Of a stretch of DNA of 64,000 nt, positions 8,413 through 15,141 are shown in pieces; positions within the stretch are counted from its first letter, which is position 1, and the number at the start of each line of letters is the position of its first letter. The DNA is taken from NCBI RefSeq assembly GCF_900129365.1, contig NZ_FQVM01000006.1, positions 62,001 through 126,000 on the forward strand, read 5' to 3'. The DNA is from Clostridium fallax. Its GTDB lineage: Bacteria; Bacillota; Clostridia; Clostridiales; Clostridiaceae. Position numbers and translations under genes: made by a program. The notes beneath the pieces are model-generated. The model ran no database searches. It had not been told where the DNA came from and saw nothing but the letters and a program-made list of their open reading frames with translations.

Positions 8413-9597
8413 TTGGCAGAACAATTTTATACTATATTAACTGCAACAGGTAAAGCAAAAATAGCTAATGCTAATGCATTGGGTACTAAATTAAATATAA
8501 CCAAATTACAGGTTGGAGACGGAGGAGGAACTTACTATAATCCAACAGAGGACCAAACAGAACTTAAACATAAAGTTTGGGAAGGAAATGTAAACTCTAT
8601 TTCAGTAGACAAAGAAAACCCTAATTGGATAGTAATAGAAACATTATTACCTGGAGATATTGGCGGATTTATGATTCGTGAAGCTGGTGTTTTTGATAAT
8701 GAAAATAATCTTATAGCTATAGGAAAGTATCCTGAAACATATAAACCAGTTACAAGTGAGGGTAGTCTTAAAGATTTAAAAATTAGAATGATACTAGAAG
8801 TTAGTAATGCAGCTAATGTTACTTTAAAAGTAGATCCTACAGTTATTCTTGCTACGCAGAAAGACTTACAGTTTTTACAAAATAAAATAAATGAAACAAA
8901 TGAACAAGTGAAAAATATAGAACTTACAGCTGAAAAGGTTAGTATTAAGGATTCAAGCAATAATTTTTCATCTAAAAACGTAGAAGGAGCTTTGGATGAA
9001 CTTTTTACATTTGCCGATAACGGTAAAAAATTGTGGGTAGACGTTATCGGAAATCCTTTAAGTAAAAGTGACAGTTTTTCTACCCTAAAAAATAAAACTA
9101 ATAATATTAAAAGCAACTTTGTAACGAAGTTAGCATCTAAAGGTATTTATAAAAATTATAATGACAATCTGCAAAGTTTAGTTGATAGCATAGATAATAT
9201 TAAAGCATTAAAAACTTTAAAAGGTTCATCTGGTTTAACTTCGTGGGAAACTTATAGCTCAGGTGCTAGTTGGACAGCAATGAAAAATTTAACTTTTAAC
9301 ATAACTACAGGATTTCAACCTAAAATGATATTAATAAATGGAGAATATAAAGGTCTTCGTTATATTTATCCTTTTAGACTTATGATTTATGTGGAACAAA
9401 ATAAATATGTAAAAGTTTCTAGCTATAACAATGTAGAAAATGCAGTATTCTATTATAATGCTGACCATGAAACCCTTATAGCGGAAATTACACCTAATAG
9501 TAACGGTTTTATTTTTAAAATTACAAATGAATCTTGGCCTGCTAATTTTGAATATAAAGATGCTTTTAAAATTGACTATACAGTAGTAGGAGGTTAG
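8413..9597 (+). CDS. Phage tail fibre / collar protein
   Basis: The 394-residue protein starts at TTG 8413, with GGAGG 7 bases upstream; the family start MAEQFYTILTATGKAKIANA supports it. The N-terminal part (about 1-150) is the conserved baseplate-attachment domain of DUF3751-type fibres (LQVGDGGGTYYNP, GGFMIREAGVFD). A coiled stretch follows (about 155-175), then KDSSNNFSSKNVEGALDELF, a repeat-type shaft unit, and a C-terminal beta-rich head (about 270-394), the likely receptor-binding and variable part. It determines host range. Confidence 0.85.
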   Translation: MAEQFYTILTATGKAKIANANALGTKLNITKLQVGDGGGTYYNPTEDQTELKHKVWEGNVNSISVDKENPNWIVIETLLPGDIGGFMIREAGVFDNENNLIAIGKYPETYKPVTSEGSLKDLKIRMILEVSNAANVTLKVDPTVILATQKDLQFLQNKINETNEQVKNIELTAEKVSIKDSSNNFSSKNVEGALDELFTFADNGKKLWVDVIGNPLSKSDSFSTLKNKTNNIKSNFVTKLASKGIYKNYNDNLQSLVDSIDNIKALKTLKGSSGLTSWETYSSGASWTAMKNLTFNITTGFQPKMILINGEYKGLRYIYPFRLMIYVEQNKYVKVSSYNNVENAVFYYNADHETLIAEITPNSNGFIFKITNESWPANFEYKDAFKIDYTVVGG

Positions 9598-9603
9598 GCT
9601 AAT

Positions 9604-9951
9604 ATGGATGTGAAAAAAATAGGATATAGATTAATTTACAATAAAGAAAATGGAAATATACTTAACGGCACTTTTGGAGAAATGGAGGGTACTATTCCAG
9701 ATTGGTTTAGACCTAAGGAATTAGGAATCTTAGATTTACCATTTGCTTATAATGATAATAATTTTAGAGAAGCTTTAGAATATCATATAGATGTTACAAA
9801 AGTAGGAAAATCTGAATTAAAATATATTATTGTTATAACAAAATATAAAGAACATATAGAAACAGAAGAAGAAAAATTAAGAAAAGAAAATAAAAAATTA
9901 GAAAATCAAATTTTATTACAAAATGATAAAGAAGTAGGAGGTATTTTATAA
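9604..9951 (+). CDS. Phage protein following the tail fibre (function unknown)
   Basis: The 115-residue protein (ATG 9604, SD GGAGG at the fibre stop) has a globular N-terminal part with IDVTKVGKSELKYIIVITKYKEH and a C-terminal coiled coil (about 88-108: EEEKLRKENKKLENQI). The position just after the fibre suggests a fibre assembly chaperone or a small fibre accessory protein, but no family signature decides this. The stop overlaps the next ATG by one base (TAATG), so the two genes are translationally coupled. Confidence 0.6.
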   Translation: MDVKKIGYRLIYNKENGNILNGTFGEMEGTIPDWFRPKELGILDLPFAYNDNNFREALEYHIDVTKVGKSELKYIIVITKYKEHIETEEEKLRKENKKLENQILLQNDKEVGGIL

Positions 9952-10115
9952 TGGAAGTTAATATGGTAGTTGTGGAGATAGCAGCAAGAAGAATAATGGA
10001 GAAGGGAGAAAATCCTAAAACACATAAGACATATGTTATAGATGATGTAACTAATCAAGTTTATAGAAAAGCTATAGAAAATTATATATTAGAGCATACA
10101 GAGGGAATCATATAG
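9951..10115 (+). CDS. Small phage protein, 54 aa (XkdX position)
   Basis: ATG 9951 overlaps the preceding stop, with GTAGGAGG upstream as SD. The 54-residue product (MEVNMVVVEIAARRIMEKGE, ending ENYILEHTEGII) is a compact helical protein. PBSX-type tails have a tiny XkdX gene at this place. The likeness is positional only. A late-operon terminator follows immediately, so this is the last gene of the tail transcription unit. Confidence 0.6.
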   Translation: MEVNMVVVEIAARRIMEKGENPKTHKTYVIDDVTNQVYRKAIENYILEHTEGII

Positions 10116-10125
10116 GTCATATATT

Positions 10126-10173
10126 AGAGAAATAGATGAGGACTTTAGATAGTCTTTTTTATTTCTCTTTTTA
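10126..10173 (+). terminator. Tail-operon terminator (nested hairpin)
   Basis: AGAGAAATA (10126-10134) pairs with TATTTCTCT (10160-10168) around an inner GGACT/AGTCT hairpin, followed by TTTTT. It marks the left border of the CRISPR cargo unit. Confidence 0.75.
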
Positions 10174-10237
10174 TAATGTATAAAATCTAATTTATTAGTC
10201 AATTATTATAGATAGTAATAAAATTGGAGTGATTAAA

Positions 10238-10408
10238 GTGTATGCAATAAGAAAAAATCATATTTATAAAGCAATTAAAATTAAACCTAATAAAAGAGAA
10301 ACTGCTTTATGGTGTAGGTTAGATAATAGTAATAAATATTATTTAATATCAACGAAAAATTTATTTAACAATTTTATAGATGCTTTTAATCATTTAAAAA
10401 GAAAATAA
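10238..10408 (+). CDS. Small basic protein, 56 aa, directly upstream of the CRISPR locus
   Basis: GTG 10238 follows TTGGAGTG (SD) with good spacing, and the frame runs to TAA 10406-10408. The product (MYAIRKNHIYKAIKIKPNKR..., ending FIDAFNHLKRK) is strongly basic (Lys/Arg-rich), has no membrane segment, and looks like a small nucleic-acid-associated protein. It lies between the tail terminator and the tracrRNA candidate, so it may share the CRISPR transcript. Function unknown; a regulator, an accessory Cas factor, an anti-CRISPR, or an unrelated phage protein are all possible. Confidence 0.55.
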   Translation: MYAIRKNHIYKAIKIKPNKRETALWCRLDNSNKYYLISTKNLFNNFIDAFNHLKRK

Positions 10409-10410
10409 TA

Positions 10411-10575
10411 TTTAACAAGTTAAGGCGATTCAACGTCTTTGGTTAGAGGATTATATCACTCGGCAAAAGGGTTAATGTATGTCAATATGTTACCGACATA
10501 CTATTCTAAAAAATAATTTTGCAGTAAATCAAATTTTCATTAAATATGCCTTAAAGTTAGTTGCATCAATATATT
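10411..10575 (+). ncRNA. Candidate tracrRNA of the Cas12f locus
   Basis: No ORF here, but strong RNA-like structure on the + strand. Stem AAGGCG/CGTCTT (10422-10427 with 10434-10439, loop ATTCAA). Stem GTATGTC/GACATAC (10477-10483 with 10495-10501). Then two anti-repeats: TTCAT (10536-10540), complementary to repeat positions 24-28 (ATGAA), and TTAAAGTTAGTTGC (10551-10564), which pairs with repeat positions 1-12 through 12 pairs (one G-U) with two single-base bulges. Repeat 5' end with the distal anti-repeat and repeat 3' end with the proximal one is the R:AR1/R:AR2 order known for Cas12f1 guides. The limits of the transcript are estimates. Confidence 0.7.
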
Positions 10576-10677
10576 ACATGTATTTTTAATTTTGTTAATA
10601 AAATATTACTATAGAATTACTGCAAAAACTTTCGTTTTAAAGATGAATAATAGCACTATAACTATATTTACATTAGG
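10565..10677 (+). promoter_or_regulatory. AT-rich leader of the CRISPR array
   Basis: About 110 bases between the anti-repeat and the first repeat, without an ORF. It contains TTACTGCAAAA (10617-10627), the exact reverse complement of 10517-10527, and repeat-like fragments (around 10594-10617 and 10643-10672). The degenerate last repeat lies at the opposite end of the array, so this side is leader-proximal. No convincing -35/-10 pair is visible. Confidence 0.5.
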
Positions 10678-11164
10678 GTAATAACTTAACTATATAGAAT
10701 ATGAATTATGCAAATGAAAGTTTATATTAAATTAATTTTAAAGTAATAACTTAACTATATAGAATATGAATACACCTATCTTTGCCCATTTCACAATTTC
10801 TTGCAAAGTAATAACTTAACTATATAGAATATGAATGCGTCTTTTGCAGATAATCCAAAAGCTGTCAACGTATGTAATAACTTAACTATATAGAATATGA
10901 ATTACAAATACATTTCAGCTACATCAGAATTAACTTCAGTAATAACTTAACTATATAGAATATGAATTTTTAAACAGGGGGATTAAATGAGAAAAGAAGA
11001 TATGTAATAACTTAACTATATAGAATATGAATAAGAAACTAGCTACTCCACTACCTGCTTTTATTAATCGTAATAACTTAACTATATAGAATATGAATGT
11101 ACGTGGAGCAAGTATTAATTTAAAAGAAATATAGTGTAATAACTTAACTATATAGAATATGAAT
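10678..11164 (+). CRISPR. CRISPR array: 8 identical 29-nt repeats, 7 spacers of 36-37 nt
   Basis: Repeat units start at 10678, 10743, 10808, 10874, 10939, 11004, 11070 and 11136; each is 29 nt, begins GTAATAACTTAACTATATAG and ends AATATGAAT. All eight copies are identical. Spacers between them are 36, 36, 37, 36, 36, 37 and 37 nt and all differ. The repeat is not palindromic, in line with a tracrRNA-dependent type V-F system. The array lies upstream of the effector on the same strand. A degenerate ninth copy follows at 11201, after a further 36-nt spacer. Confidence 0.97.
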
Positions 11165-11200
11165 CATTCAAAGATTTTTATATACGAACTGATTTATAAA

Positions 11201-11229
11201 TTAGAAATTTAGCTATATAAAAGGAGTAC
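11201..11229 (+). repeat. Degenerate terminal CRISPR repeat overlapping the cas12f SD
   Basis: Exactly 36 bases after the eighth repeat, AATTTAGCTATATAAAA (11206-11222) matches repeat positions 6-22 at 14 of 17 bases, in the correct register. It therefore looks like a decayed leader-distal repeat, and 11165-11200 would be an eighth spacer. Its 3' part supplies AAGGAG (11221-11226), the SD of the effector gene. Confidence 0.65.
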
Positions 11230-11235
11230 TTAATT

Positions 11236-12711
11236 TTGATAACAGTTAGAAAATTAAAATTATCTATAATGGCAGATGAAGAATTAAGAATACAGCAATT
11301 AAAATGGATAAAAGATGAGCAATATAACCAATATAGAGCATTAAATAATGGAATGGCATTTTTAATAGCAGATCATATGTTAAATACAGCAGAAAGTACT
11401 AAAATTATTTATAAAAATAATGAAATTAATAAAAAAAAGAAAAAAATTTATTATATGGAAGATAAGATAAAAAAAGAAAATAATAAGCTAGAAGAAGAGA
11501 AAATTTTAAAATTTGAATCAGATATAAATAAGTTAAAACATGAGATAAAAATATTAGAAAATGAAAAAGTAGAATTAGAATTAGAAACTAAAAACTTATC
11601 AGAGCAATTTAAAAATCATTATGTGGAAGATATGTATACAAGGCTTGATGAAATTCCATTTCAATATAAAGATAATAAATCATTAGTGCAAAATAGGTTG
11701 AAAAAAGATTTTGATTTTTATCTTAATAATGGTGGAAAAAGAGGTGAAAGAAAGCCTACAGCTTATAAAAGAGATTATCCGTTATTGATTAGAGGAAGAT
11801 TGCTAAATTTTTATTATAATAAAGATAATGTTTTTATTAAGTGGATTGCAGGAATAACATTTAAAGTGGAATTGGGCAATAAAATAAAAAACAATATAGA
11901 ATTACGTCATACATTACATCAATGCATGAATAATGAAAAATACAAAGTATGTGATAGTTCATTACAATTTGATAATAAAAATAACATAATACTAAACTTA
12001 ACAATAGATATACCTATAAATACTTCTGAAAATAATTTTATAGAAGGAAGAGTAATGGGAGTAGATTTAGGAATGAAAATTCCTGCATATGCTAGTTTTA
12101 ATGATGTAGAATATTGTAGAGCATTTGGAGATATAGAAGATTTTCTTAGAGTTAGAACTCAATTGCAATCTAGAATGAGAAAATTACAGATGGCATTAAC
12201 TTTAATTAAAGGGGGACATGGAAGAGGAAAGAAGTTACAAGCTCTAAATAGATTAAAGGACAAAGAAAAGGATTTTGTTAACACATATAATCATATGATT
12301 AGTAAGAGAATAATTGAATATTCAATAAAAAATTGTTGTGGTGTTATAAATTTGGAATACTTATCATTAGCAGCTAGAGAAAAAGATTTATTTTTAACTT
12401 TACAACCTCAAAAAAGTAACAGAATAAAAAGAAATTGGAGTTATTATGATTTACAAACTAAAATTGAAAATAAAGCAAAAAAATATGGAATAATAGTAAA
12501 AAAGATTGATCCATATCTTACATCACAAACTTGCCATATTTGTGGAAATTATGATGAAGGTCAACGCATTTCTCAAGAGCAGTTTGAGTGTAAAGCGTGT
12601 AATAGAAAGTTTAATGCAGATTATAATGCAAGCAAGAATATAGCTCTAAGCACAAAGTATATTAATAATATTAATGAAAGTGAATTCTTTAAGAGATATA
12701 AAAATAATTAA
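11236..12711 (+). CDS. cas12f: Cas12f1-like miniature CRISPR nuclease (type V-F)
   Basis: A 491-residue RNA-guided DNA nuclease of the smallest Cas12 class, which acts as a dimer on one guide. It starts at TTG 11236 (AAGGAG 9 bases upstream; family-type start MITVRKLKLSIM). Seen in order: an N-terminal REC/wedge part, a long Lys/Glu coiled coil (about 65-125), YKRDYPLLIRGR, and a C-terminal RuvC domain with catalytic Asp277 (GVDLGMKIPAY), Glu374 (INLEYLSL) and Asp462 (NADYNASKNIA), interrupted by a CxxC-CxxC zinc finger (Cys433, 436, 452, 455). All key residues are intact. No cas1, cas2 or cas4 is nearby. The adjacent array and anti-repeat exclude a plain TnpB. From memory it resembles the Clostridium novyi Cas12f1. 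Its prophage setting suggests defence against rival phages. Confidence 0.93.
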   Translation: MITVRKLKLSIMADEELRIQQLKWIKDEQYNQYRALNNGMAFLIADHMLNTAESTKIIYKNNEINKKKKKIYYMEDKIKKENNKLEEEKILKFESDINKLKHEIKILENEKVELELETKNLSEQFKNHYVEDMYTRLDEIPFQYKDNKSLVQNRLKKDFDFYLNNGGKRGERKPTAYKRDYPLLIRGRLLNFYYNKDNVFIKWIAGITFKVELGNKIKNNIELRHTLHQCMNNEKYKVCDSSLQFDNKNNIILNLTIDIPINTSENNFIEGRVMGVDLGMKIPAYASFNDVEYCRAFGDIEDFLRVRTQLQSRMRKLQMALTLIKGGHGRGKKLQALNRLKDKEKDFVNTYNHMISKRIIEYSIKNCCGVINLEYLSLAAREKDLFLTLQPQKSNRIKRNWSYYDLQTKIENKAKKYGIIVKKIDPYLTSQTCHICGNYDEGQRISQEQFECKACNRKFNADYNASKNIALSTKYINNINESEFFKRYKNN

Positions 12712-12743
12712 TAATAAGGAACAATTAAATTTTTACTAATATT

Positions 12744-12769
12744 GAGTAGTTAAATACTACTCTTTTTTT
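12744..12769 (+). terminator. Terminator of the Cas12f unit
   Basis: GAGTAGT (12744-12750), loop TAAAT, ACTACTC (12756-12762), then seven T. It closes the CRISPR cargo unit before the lysis genes. Stem length and the loop sequence are the same as in the PH-like cargo terminator at 2241. Confidence 0.85.
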
Positions 12770-12798
12770 ATGCTCAATTATAGAAAGGACGTGATTAT

Positions 12799-13023
12799 TT
12801 GGATACGGAATTATGGAAGATGGTAGTAAGTCAAGGAATATTCGCTTGTCTATTTACTTATTTACTGCTTTATGTTCTTAAGACTAACAGCAAAAGAGAA
12901 GATAAATATCAAACAACTATAGATAAGAATCAAACTATAATTCAAGATTTAGCAAATAAATTTAATGTTATAGAAAAAGTTCAGAAGGATGTAGAAGATA
13001 TAAAAAATAAAATAGAAAAATAA
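12799..13023 (+). CDS. BhlA/UviB-like holin-associated protein
   Basis: The 74-residue product has one N-terminal hydrophobic helix (about 9-28, VSQGIFACLFTYLLLYVLKT) and a charged coiled-coil tail ending in KVQKDVEDIKNKIEK, the layout of BhlA/UviB proteins found in Clostridium and Bacillus phage lysis cassettes. The start is TTG 12799, with AAAGGACGTGA upstream as SD. It is followed at once by a holin and an amidase, which fixes its role in lysis, likely membrane permeabilisation or holin timing. Confidence 0.8.
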   Translation: MDTELWKMVVSQGIFACLFTYLLLYVLKTNSKREDKYQTTIDKNQTIIQDLANKFNVIEKVQKDVEDIKNKIEK

Positions 13024-13041
13024 TTTTAAGGAGATGTTTTT

Positions 13042-13293
13042 ATGGATAATATAATTAAATTTGTACCTGAACAGTTATTAATTTTAGTAGCTGCACTATA
13101 TGTGATAGGAGTATTTTTAAAATCTACTCCTAAAATACAGGATTGGTTTATTCCTTGGATAATATTAATTCTAGGTATAGGTTTTAGTATATCAATTATG
13201 GGAATAAATCCTACAAGCATATTACAAGGTATTATATGTGCATTTGGAGCCATAGGAACTAACCAATTAGTAAAGCAAACAATAAATAAATAA
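13042..13293 (+). CDS. Phage holin
   Basis: The 83-residue protein has two to three hydrophobic segments (about 11-27, 36-55 and 58-75) and a short charged C-terminus (KQTINK), the usual holin architecture. Holins make lethal membrane lesions that release the endolysin. ATG 13042 follows AAGGAGATG. It lies between the BhlA-like gene and the amidase. The exact holin family is not certain from sequence alone. Confidence 0.78.
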   Translation: MDNIIKFVPEQLLILVAALYVIGVFLKSTPKIQDWFIPWIILILGIGFSISIMGINPTSILQGIICAFGAIGTNQLVKQTINK

Positions 13294-13299
13294 AAATTC

Positions 13300-13325
13300 A
13301 GGGAGCAAATAAGCTCTCTTTTTTA
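13300..13325 (+). terminator. Terminator between holin and endolysin
   Basis: AGGGAGC (13300-13306), loop AAATAA, GCTCTCT (13313-13319), then a T run. One G-U pair. Endolysin expression would need read-through or a separate promoter. Confidence 0.75.
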
Positions 13326-13346
13326 ATCTAAAAGGAGATGTTTTTT

Positions 13347-14309
13347 ATGATTATAGGGAAAAGAGCAGGTCATAGTGATAATTGTATAGGAGCTGTTGGT
13401 ATTGTTGATGAACACCAACAAATGAAACAATTAGACTATATTACAACACAAATATTTGAAAAATATGGACATACGGTTATTAACTGTAATAGCAATAAAT
13501 ATACAGCTAATGAAGAATTAGTGGAAGGTGCTAGAGAAGCAAATAGACAATATATTGATATATTCTTAAGCTTGCATATGAATGCTTCGAATGGAGAAGG
13601 TCATGGTACAGAATGTTGGGTACATAGTCCATGCTGTAGAGCTGAAAATACTGCTAAAAAATTAGTTAATAATTTATCTAAATTAGGTTTCTATAACAGA
13701 GGTGTTAAATATAATAGCAGATATTATGAAATGAGAGCTATTGATGCACCTAACATAATAGTAGAAACTTGTTTCTGTGATTCTCAAAAAGATATAGATG
13801 TTTATAATAAATATTCTTGGGAGCAATTAGGATATGCTATATGTAATGCTGTAGATCCTAATATCCCATTTGAACCACCAGCTGATAATACTAAATATTA
13901 TATAGAAACAAAAATATTTAATTGTGAAAAATATGGGGTTTATCTTCCGTATGTTTTACCTTATTTTAAGGGGTTTAGTACATATGCACTTAGCTATAGT
14001 AAAAATATATGGATAATAACTCAGTATTTATCAGATGAGCAAATAGAAAAATTAAAAGTTGATTTAGGAGACTTATATTACGATACAAGAAGTGATGATA
14101 ATGGTAAATGGATTATCACACAATACCTTCCATATGGAGAATGGGGTGTGTATTTACCTAGTATAATGAAATATTTTGAAGGAATTAACTGCTATTTAAT
14201 GGCAGATAACAAAGAAATATGGTTTGATACTCAATGGTTAAATAAAGAAGAATGTGAAGATTTAAGGAATAGCCTAACTACATGGGTAAATGATGTTAAA
14301 TCTGAATAA
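13347..14309 (+). CDS. Endolysin: N-acetylmuramoyl-L-alanine amidase with two C-terminal repeats
   Basis: The product cleaves the bond between muramic acid and L-alanine in peptidoglycan. ATG 13347 is preferred over ATG 13338, which overlaps the SD AAAGGAG. The N-terminal Amidase_3 domain (about 1-178) shows zinc ligands His9, Glu22 and His77 (LSLHMNAS) and catalytic Glu140 (IIVETCF). The C-terminal half holds two similar units of about 50 residues, each with YGVYLP or WGVYLP, a YF.G core and an IITQYL/FDTQWL motif, probably for cell-wall binding. There is no signal peptide, consistent with export through the holin. It ends the lysis cassette. Confidence 0.93.
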   Translation: MIIGKRAGHSDNCIGAVGIVDEHQQMKQLDYITTQIFEKYGHTVINCNSNKYTANEELVEGAREANRQYIDIFLSLHMNASNGEGHGTECWVHSPCCRAENTAKKLVNNLSKLGFYNRGVKYNSRYYEMRAIDAPNIIVETCFCDSQKDIDVYNKYSWEQLGYAICNAVDPNIPFEPPADNTKYYIETKIFNCEKYGVYLPYVLPYFKGFSTYALSYSKNIWIITQYLSDEQIEKLKVDLGDLYYDTRSDDNGKWIITQYLPYGEWGVYLPSIMKYFEGINCYLMADNKEIWFDTQWLNKEECEDLRNSLTTWVNDVKSE

Positions 14310-14335
14310 TTAATTTATATTTAGATATAAACCCT

Positions 14336-14374
14336 AAAACCTCTAGAATAAAATTCTTCTAGAGGTTTTAATTA
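14336..14374. terminator. Strong terminator at the end of the lysis cassette
   Basis: AAAACCTCTAGA (14336-14347) pairs perfectly with TCTAGAGGTTTT (14358-14369). It can act in both directions, ending the amidase transcript (+) and the immunity-like gene transcript (-). Confidence 0.85.
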
Positions 14375-14436
14375 TATAATTACATATATTGATAATCATC
14401 AGTGTGCAATTAAGGTTAAAGTTCCTATATCTGATT

Positions 14437-14649
14437 TTATAATATTATTGGTTTATAATTTAATATTTTATCTGCAATTTCTTCAGAAGATAGCTCAGTA
14501 TAAAATATTAAATTAATTGGATCTGGATAAATAACATTTTCTTCTAATTTAAATATTAATTTATCAACCATATCTTCTGACCATTCATCTTTAGGATTCT
14601 TTATAGAATTTATTAATTCTATAATTTCTTCTCTATTAAGCTTTTCCAT
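14437..14649 (-). CDS. Small immunity-like protein (E9imm peptide type)
   Basis: The 70-residue acidic helical protein on the minus strand has an excellent SD (AAAGGAGT). The pattern EEIIELINSIKN...YPDPINLIFYTELSSEEIADKILNYKPI fits small Firmicute proteins annotated as E9imm peptide, related to colicin-E-type immunity proteins (helical, acidic, with a conserved YPD region and a closing YKPI). Such proteins bind and block a cognate nuclease toxin. No toxin gene is next to it, so it looks like an orphan immunity gene carried by the prophage. Family call from memory. Confidence 0.6.
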   Translation of the reverse strand: MEKLNREEIIELINSIKNPKDEWSEDMVDKLIFKLEENVIYPDPINLIFYTELSSEEIADKILNYKPIIL

Positions 14650-14826
14650 TTTAATTACAACTCCTTTTAATAAAATAATTAATCTATCTTGAATTCACCT
14701 CTTTGAAAGTGGTAATCTTTATCTAAATTATATGTAATAAAAACATATATTTATAAAAAAATTATCGTTTCATATTATTTCTATATAATGTTTATTACAT
14801 TTAAAGTAACATATATAAACATTATG

Positions 14827-14913
14827 TTATATTTGATATGAATCTAAATAATTTCTAACATACTCAATCAGTTCTTTTTTTATCCATTCATTTTCATATA
14901 ATACTCCAGCTTC
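14827..14913 (-). pseudogene. Short protein-coding remnant without a start
   Basis: On the minus strand a frame reads EAGVLYENEWIKKELIEYVR and continues NYLDSYQI to a stop at 14827-14829, but it has no start codon and is closed by stops upstream (around 14920). The composition is protein-like and looks like the C-terminus of a decayed gene. The parent gene is not recognised. Confidence 0.35.
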
Positions 14914-15039
14914 TCATATTTTCTACTTAAGTATATTTATTTCAATATGTAAATTTTAACATATATAAAATGTAAATATAATACCTTAATTTCATTTATA
15001 TGGTATATTGTCCAATTTATTAATATATTGTAAAATAAA
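14914..15039. other. AT-rich non-coding spacer
   Basis: No ORF or clear promoter; very AT-rich. Together with 14650-14826 it separates the minus-strand immunity-like gene from the plus-strand two-gene cassette. I see nothing else that I can support. Confidence 0.4.
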
Positions 15040-15077
15040 AAAGAACCTATCACATTTTACTATAGGATAAGTTCTTT
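15040..15077. terminator. Hairpin terminator upstream of the two-gene cassette
   Basis: AAAGAACCTATC (15040-15051) pairs with GGATAAGTTCTTT (15065-15077) with one mismatch. A-rich and T-rich flanks make it usable on both strands. It insulates the next cassette. Confidence 0.6.
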
Positions 15078-15141
15078 AAAATAAAATTATTCTCAATTAT
15101 ATATATTATACCATATGTTTTTTGAGATAGAAAGGATACAT

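Noticed and set aside
8535..9116. 193-codon minus-strand ORF over the tail fibre gene
   Set aside because: Shadow of the fibre frame: no SD, low-complexity Leu/Ser composition, and it fully overlaps a well-supported gene.
10643..10672. Further CRISPR repeat just before the first repeat
   Set aside because: ACTATAACTATAT resembles the repeat core, but it is not in register (no 36-nt spacer) and the match is short in AT-rich DNA.
11236..12711. Effector could be a TnpB of an IS200/IS605 element with omega RNA
   Set aside because: There is a true repeat-spacer array in register directly upstream, an anti-repeat RNA, the Cas12f-type N-terminal region with coiled coil, and no tnpA or transposon ends.
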